This document shows positions 60,721-64,000 of a DNA stretch of 64,000 nucleotides, piece after piece. Each line of letters opens with the position of its first letter. The first letter of the stretch is position 1. Source of the stretch: Zygnema cylindricum (lineage: Eukaryota; Streptophyta; Zygnematophyceae; Zygnematales; Zygnemataceae); assembly GCA_037447655.1 (NCBI GenBank), contig JBBHKE010001174.1, positions 1-64,000 on the forward strand, written 5' to 3'. A program made the translations under genes and the position numbers. The notes beneath the pieces were generated by a model. That model searched no databases and had not been told where the DNA came from. It worked only from the letters and a program-made list of their open reading frames with translations.

Positions 60721-61209
60721 GTACCGACGCCTTCAATATTGTCAGCGTGAAACTCTCTGCCATGTGTATAAGTGAAGGAGCGCCACGTGTAAAATTCTAT
60801 TTTCACTTACACTTCGACACGTTTCATAAAAAAGATCACATGTACAGCACACACGTATCCCAATGCATGCCTAATTTTCGCCAAGTGTCAAGCTTTGCCC
60901 ACCTCATACTCGAAGAAACCAAAAGTCCAAAAGTGAAAAGGTACAAAAAGTACAATTCCTCAAACTACAAATGCCACGGAAGAACAGTTAAGAAATTGTG
61001 TACTTCATTATTTTTAATCTTCGGTCTCCATTTTTAGAAAAATCCTCCTTTAGATCTTTAAGCTTTCAATTCTTTAACAGCTCCTCTTCAATAAATCTCC
61101 CAACACCTTCTTTCCTCTTTTCTATACTTCCTCCCTCGTCCTCCTTCCTCCTCTCTCTTCCCTCTTTCTTCCCTCTTCCTTAACTCTCTCTCTCTCTCTC
61201 CCACCCACC

Positions 61210-61542
61210 ATGCAGTCCCTTATTAAGAAAAAGAACGGCCGACGACTCAGCGAAGCTGTCGACGTCTGTCTCTCGGAAGTCGTGAAGGCGAAAAAAGATT
61301 TTTACGAAGCCAAAAAACATATGGACCATAGCACAAAACTGACCGACAACCTTCGCTGCGATTCGAGGATGCACGGAGCGCAAGCGAGGTTTGAGGTGGC
61401 GGTTCATAATTTTACTGCGGTTTGTAAGCTTTGGAGCGAGAAAAAGTTTGATATGACAACAGAACTCAGTACGGAGGAACAGGACAAATTGTTGCCCTCG
61501 GATCACGAGCTTCACACGGGAATTGAGGCCCCCCCCGCTTAA
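61210..61542 (+). CDS. Compact single-exon gene, 110 residues, helical, function unknown
   Basis: The ATG at 61210 is in a good context (CCCACCATGC) after a CT-rich leader typical of plant 5' untranslated regions. The product begins MQSLIKKKNGRRL and is rich in charged helical segments (EVVKAKKDFYEAKKHMDH). It has an acidic tail and ends EAPPA and TAA. No membrane segment or known domain is visible. A purine/T-rich 3' region follows, with AATAAAG near 61835 and AATAAAT near 62516 as possible poly(A) signals. An alternative open segment at 61720-61837 ends in ANKE and could be an extra 3' exon, but no convincing donor links it. Confidence 0.55.
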   Translation: MQSLIKKKNGRRLSEAVDVCLSEVVKAKKDFYEAKKHMDHSTKLTDNLRCDSRMHGAQARFEVAVHNFTAVCKLWSEKKFDMTTELSTEEQDKLLPSDHELHTGIEAPPA

Positions 61543-62814
61543 AATTTTTAATTATTTTTCGGGTTCTGGAAAAAAAAATCGACAGGTTGATTTTTTTTCC
61601 GCAGGTCAGCTTTTTTTCCGACAGATTTTTATTTTTATTTTTTTTAATCGACGTATCTGGGTGTTGTTGGTTTTTTTTTTCCGACTGGGAAAAAAAAATT
61701 GGGTTCAAGGAGTTTTTCTGTTTCTAAAAGACGGAGAGGAGAGGAAGCAGGTGGGAAATGATGAGGATGAATGTGACTGCCCGCATGATGAGAATGGCGT
61801 CAGCAAGGACAGAATGGTGACTGCTAATAAGGAATAAAGGATGAGAGTGAGAGTGAGAGGTTTTTGGCCTCAGGGAATTTCAATTTCAAAAGTAGTTGAG
61901 TTTTTTCCAATTTGGGGTGGAAGGTATTTTTAATATTAAGGGGTTTTAGGGGAAGTTAAAGTCAATTAAAAAGGTTTATCAAAAGTGGGATAGACTTGAT
62001 AGGGACCCATGGGACGGAAGATTTAGAAACCGAAAACGGAACAGGTGGCGGTTACATTTGGTGTATTTTTCTGTTATTTGGGGTTCTACAAAATTTCCCA
62101 AAATCAGTTTTTTCTCCGAAAGGAGACAGGAATTGTGGTTCCTATTGGTGGAAATTGTGCAGGAAAATAATAGCCCCATAGAAGTTTTTTTTTATTTTTT
62201 TTCTTGTTTCTTTTTAAGCCTACCTGGTAATAAAGTTCCTGGGCAATGAATCTGTTCTCAAAATTGAACTTGTAAAGGATGTTTTTTTTATGGCTTTTAT
62301 GTCCTTTTTGATTTTTTTTTTACTGTTTTATGTTCTGAATTAAGGATTATGTTGAATTGTTTGTTTCTGTTTTATTTATTCACTTGTTTTGTTTCCCAGT
62401 TGGCTGTTTTTTCAATTAGTTTTGCAAACATTGTACTTCATTTTTTTCTCTTTATTGTTTATTTGTTGTCAAAAGGATAAAAATGGGCGACTTTAATGAC
62501 ACCCAAAAGCAATGAAATAAATTCGGAGATTTCTAGTTATATATATACATATTATTGTTCTTTTAGTTGTTGTTTACATTGTGAACGTTGTTTCTTTGCC
62601 CCTTGGAAAAAAAAAATGGAGAGAAACAATATATACTCATATATACATAGTAATCACAACAATAATATATTATAAGTAAAATGGTGTACTTTCTTTTGCC
62701 GTACAAATGGGAAAACAGCTCATGTTCTCCCCTTGCATGGGACCATCACATCCACACTATATTATGTGGGGAGAATTGTCACAGGTTCTCTGTGATAATA
62801 TGGGAAATGGGTCT
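61543..62814. other. 3' region of the 61.2-kb gene
   Basis: T-rich DNA with possible poly(A) signals near 61835 and 62516. No further gene is seen. Confidence 0.4.
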
Positions 62815-63475
62815 TGGAAAGGGGAGAGAGGGGGGGAGGGGGGGAAGGAAGGGGGAGAGGGTGAGGGTAAAGGGAGGACAGAAGACGGAGAGGGAGGGAA
62901 TGGGAGAGGTATTTAAAGTGGGACTAGGATTCAGGGATGGGGAGAGGGAGCTGGAGAGGGAATGGGAGAGGTATTTAAAGTGGGACTTGGATTCAGGGAT
63001 GGGGAGAGAGGGAGCTGGAGAGGGAGAGGGAGAGGGAGAAGGTGGGTGAATGAGAAGGGGAAGGAGGGAAATGGAAAGGTCAAAGGAGAGAGACAGGGAG
63101 AGACAGGAGAGTGAGTGTGGAAGACAGAAGGGGAGAGAAAGGTGAAGGAGGGGGGGAGAAAGTGGGTTAAGCGAGGTGAGGAGAGGGGCAAAAAGAGGGG
63201 AGAGAGAGAAAAATAGAGGGGGAGAAATGTGGATGAAGGAGTGGGAGAGAGAAAGGGGAGGAAAGACGTGAAAAGAGATGGGGGGAAAGCGTGAGAGAGA
63301 GGGGGGATAAGGGGGGGACAGAGAGGGGGAGGTGAAAAATAAGGGAGAGGGAGAGACGGAAAGAGAGGGGGAATGGACAAAAGGAGAGAGGCGAAGAGAG
63401 GGGGAGGGGACCGGGGAGAGGGAGGGGGGGAGAGAGGGAGAGGGGAGAGGAAAGAGGAGAGGGAGTGGGTGAAAA
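62815..63475 (+). repeat. GA-rich tract with a 64-bp direct repeat
   Basis: GGGAGA-type repeats. Within them AGAGGTATTTAAAGTGGGAC occurs at about 62905 and again at about 62969, part of a tandem 64-bp repeat. The minus-strand frames here are repeat-coded Ser/Leu/Pro and are not genes. Confidence 0.85.
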
Positions 63476-63479
63476 AAAT

Positions 63480-63790
63480 ATTTTGGACGATAAAAAATGC
63501 CACGGCCTGGAAGATGATGCCAATTTGCGAAAAGAGTTGTACTGTATTTCATAAGAGGCGATAAGAAAAGCGCGTGCCACAGCATAGTGGGCATTGAGAA
63601 CAGCCATGACATGAACTCCACTCGCAAGTCAAAAAGTATTCGAAGGTCGTGTGTAACACGAGATCCTTAACAAACTTGTTCACAAAATTATGAGCTCCAA
63701 TCGGTGACTCTAGTGCTCTCTTGAATTCAACAAATATGGAAACCAAAACGGAGAGGGAAATCCAATCGTAGACCTCGGAGCCTGTATGCG
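63480..63790 (-). other. Possible coding remnant at the right edge, frames broken
   Basis: The minus strand is open in one frame as FVEFKRALESPIGAHNFVNK, ending SYRLL and a stop. A second frame reads AVLNAHYAVARAFLIASYE over the 3' half. A frameshift could join them. No family is recognised and the window ends soon after. Confidence 0.2.
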
Positions 63791-64000
63791 ATGCATTTAT
63801 TGAGCTTCACATAGTCTCATCTTCGAAAAATGGTCTCTATTTATATTCACATTGAAGTCAACTTCGTCTAAGAAGCTAATAATGCGTTATTATATAATAT
63901 TATAATCAACATCGATTTGGAACACATACCTTGCAAAACACGTGTTTGATAAAACGAAAATGGTAGTGTCATCCACTAGAAAATATGTTTTCATTAAAGA

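Noticed and set aside
62779-63627. 282-codon minus-strand frame rich in Pro/Leu/Ser
   Set aside because: Coded by the GA-rich tract; no start, splice or domain signal.

Overview
The window looks like nuclear DNA of a streptophyte (a plant or a charophyte alga). It has spliced genes with GT-AG introns. It carries a plant-type OTU deubiquitinase and a DUF620-family gene, a family I know only from the plant lineage. It also has a Ty1/copia element, a restriction-like-endonuclease LINE, and many short terminal-inverted-repeat (TIR) transposons. Which streptophyte cannot be settled from the sequence. The very long GA/CT microsatellites and TE load suggest an early-diverging lineage (inference only).

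Layout. 1-4 kb: TIR elements, including an hAT-like element with a perfect 8-bp target duplication. 4.06-13.42 kb, minus strand: a ten-exon OTU-type deubiquitinase. Exon 1 encodes about 850 low-complexity residues, and eight short exons (55-88 nt), separated by GA/CT- and AT-microsatellite introns, encode the catalytic domain. 14-20 kb: nested TIR elements. 20-23 kb: AT-rich DNA with a hairpin-bearing tandem repeat and AT microsatellites. 23.1-24.6 kb, minus: three candidate exons of an unrecognised gene. 25-33 kb: dense TIR elements. 34.5-38.55 kb, plus: a DUF620 gene behind an array of CACGTG boxes. This gene has tandem duplications at one splice donor and at its C terminus. 41.7-42.3 kb, minus: the last two exons of an unrecognised gene, hemmed in by transposons. 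44.4-49.5 kb: a dead copia element whose terminal repeats include the gag start codon. 49.9-50.16 kb, plus: the last two exons of another unrecognised gene. 52.5-57.3 kb, minus: a broken LINE with tandem 5' monomers. 57.4-60.7 kb: nested TIR elements. 61.2 kb, plus: a compact 110-residue gene. The right end is GA-rich and unassigned.

The host genes do not form an operon or an evident pathway. The clearest system in the window is the transposon community. Families fall into at least three classes by target duplication: TA, TAA/TTA, and 8 bp. Most of them sit in introns or inside each other. One TA family shares about 20-bp ends across cores of 46 to 716 bp.

Several real exons carry one-base insertions at short homopolymers (OTU exon 5, DUF620 exon 3). 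These could be assembly errors or real decay, and they limit any statement about whether these genes work.
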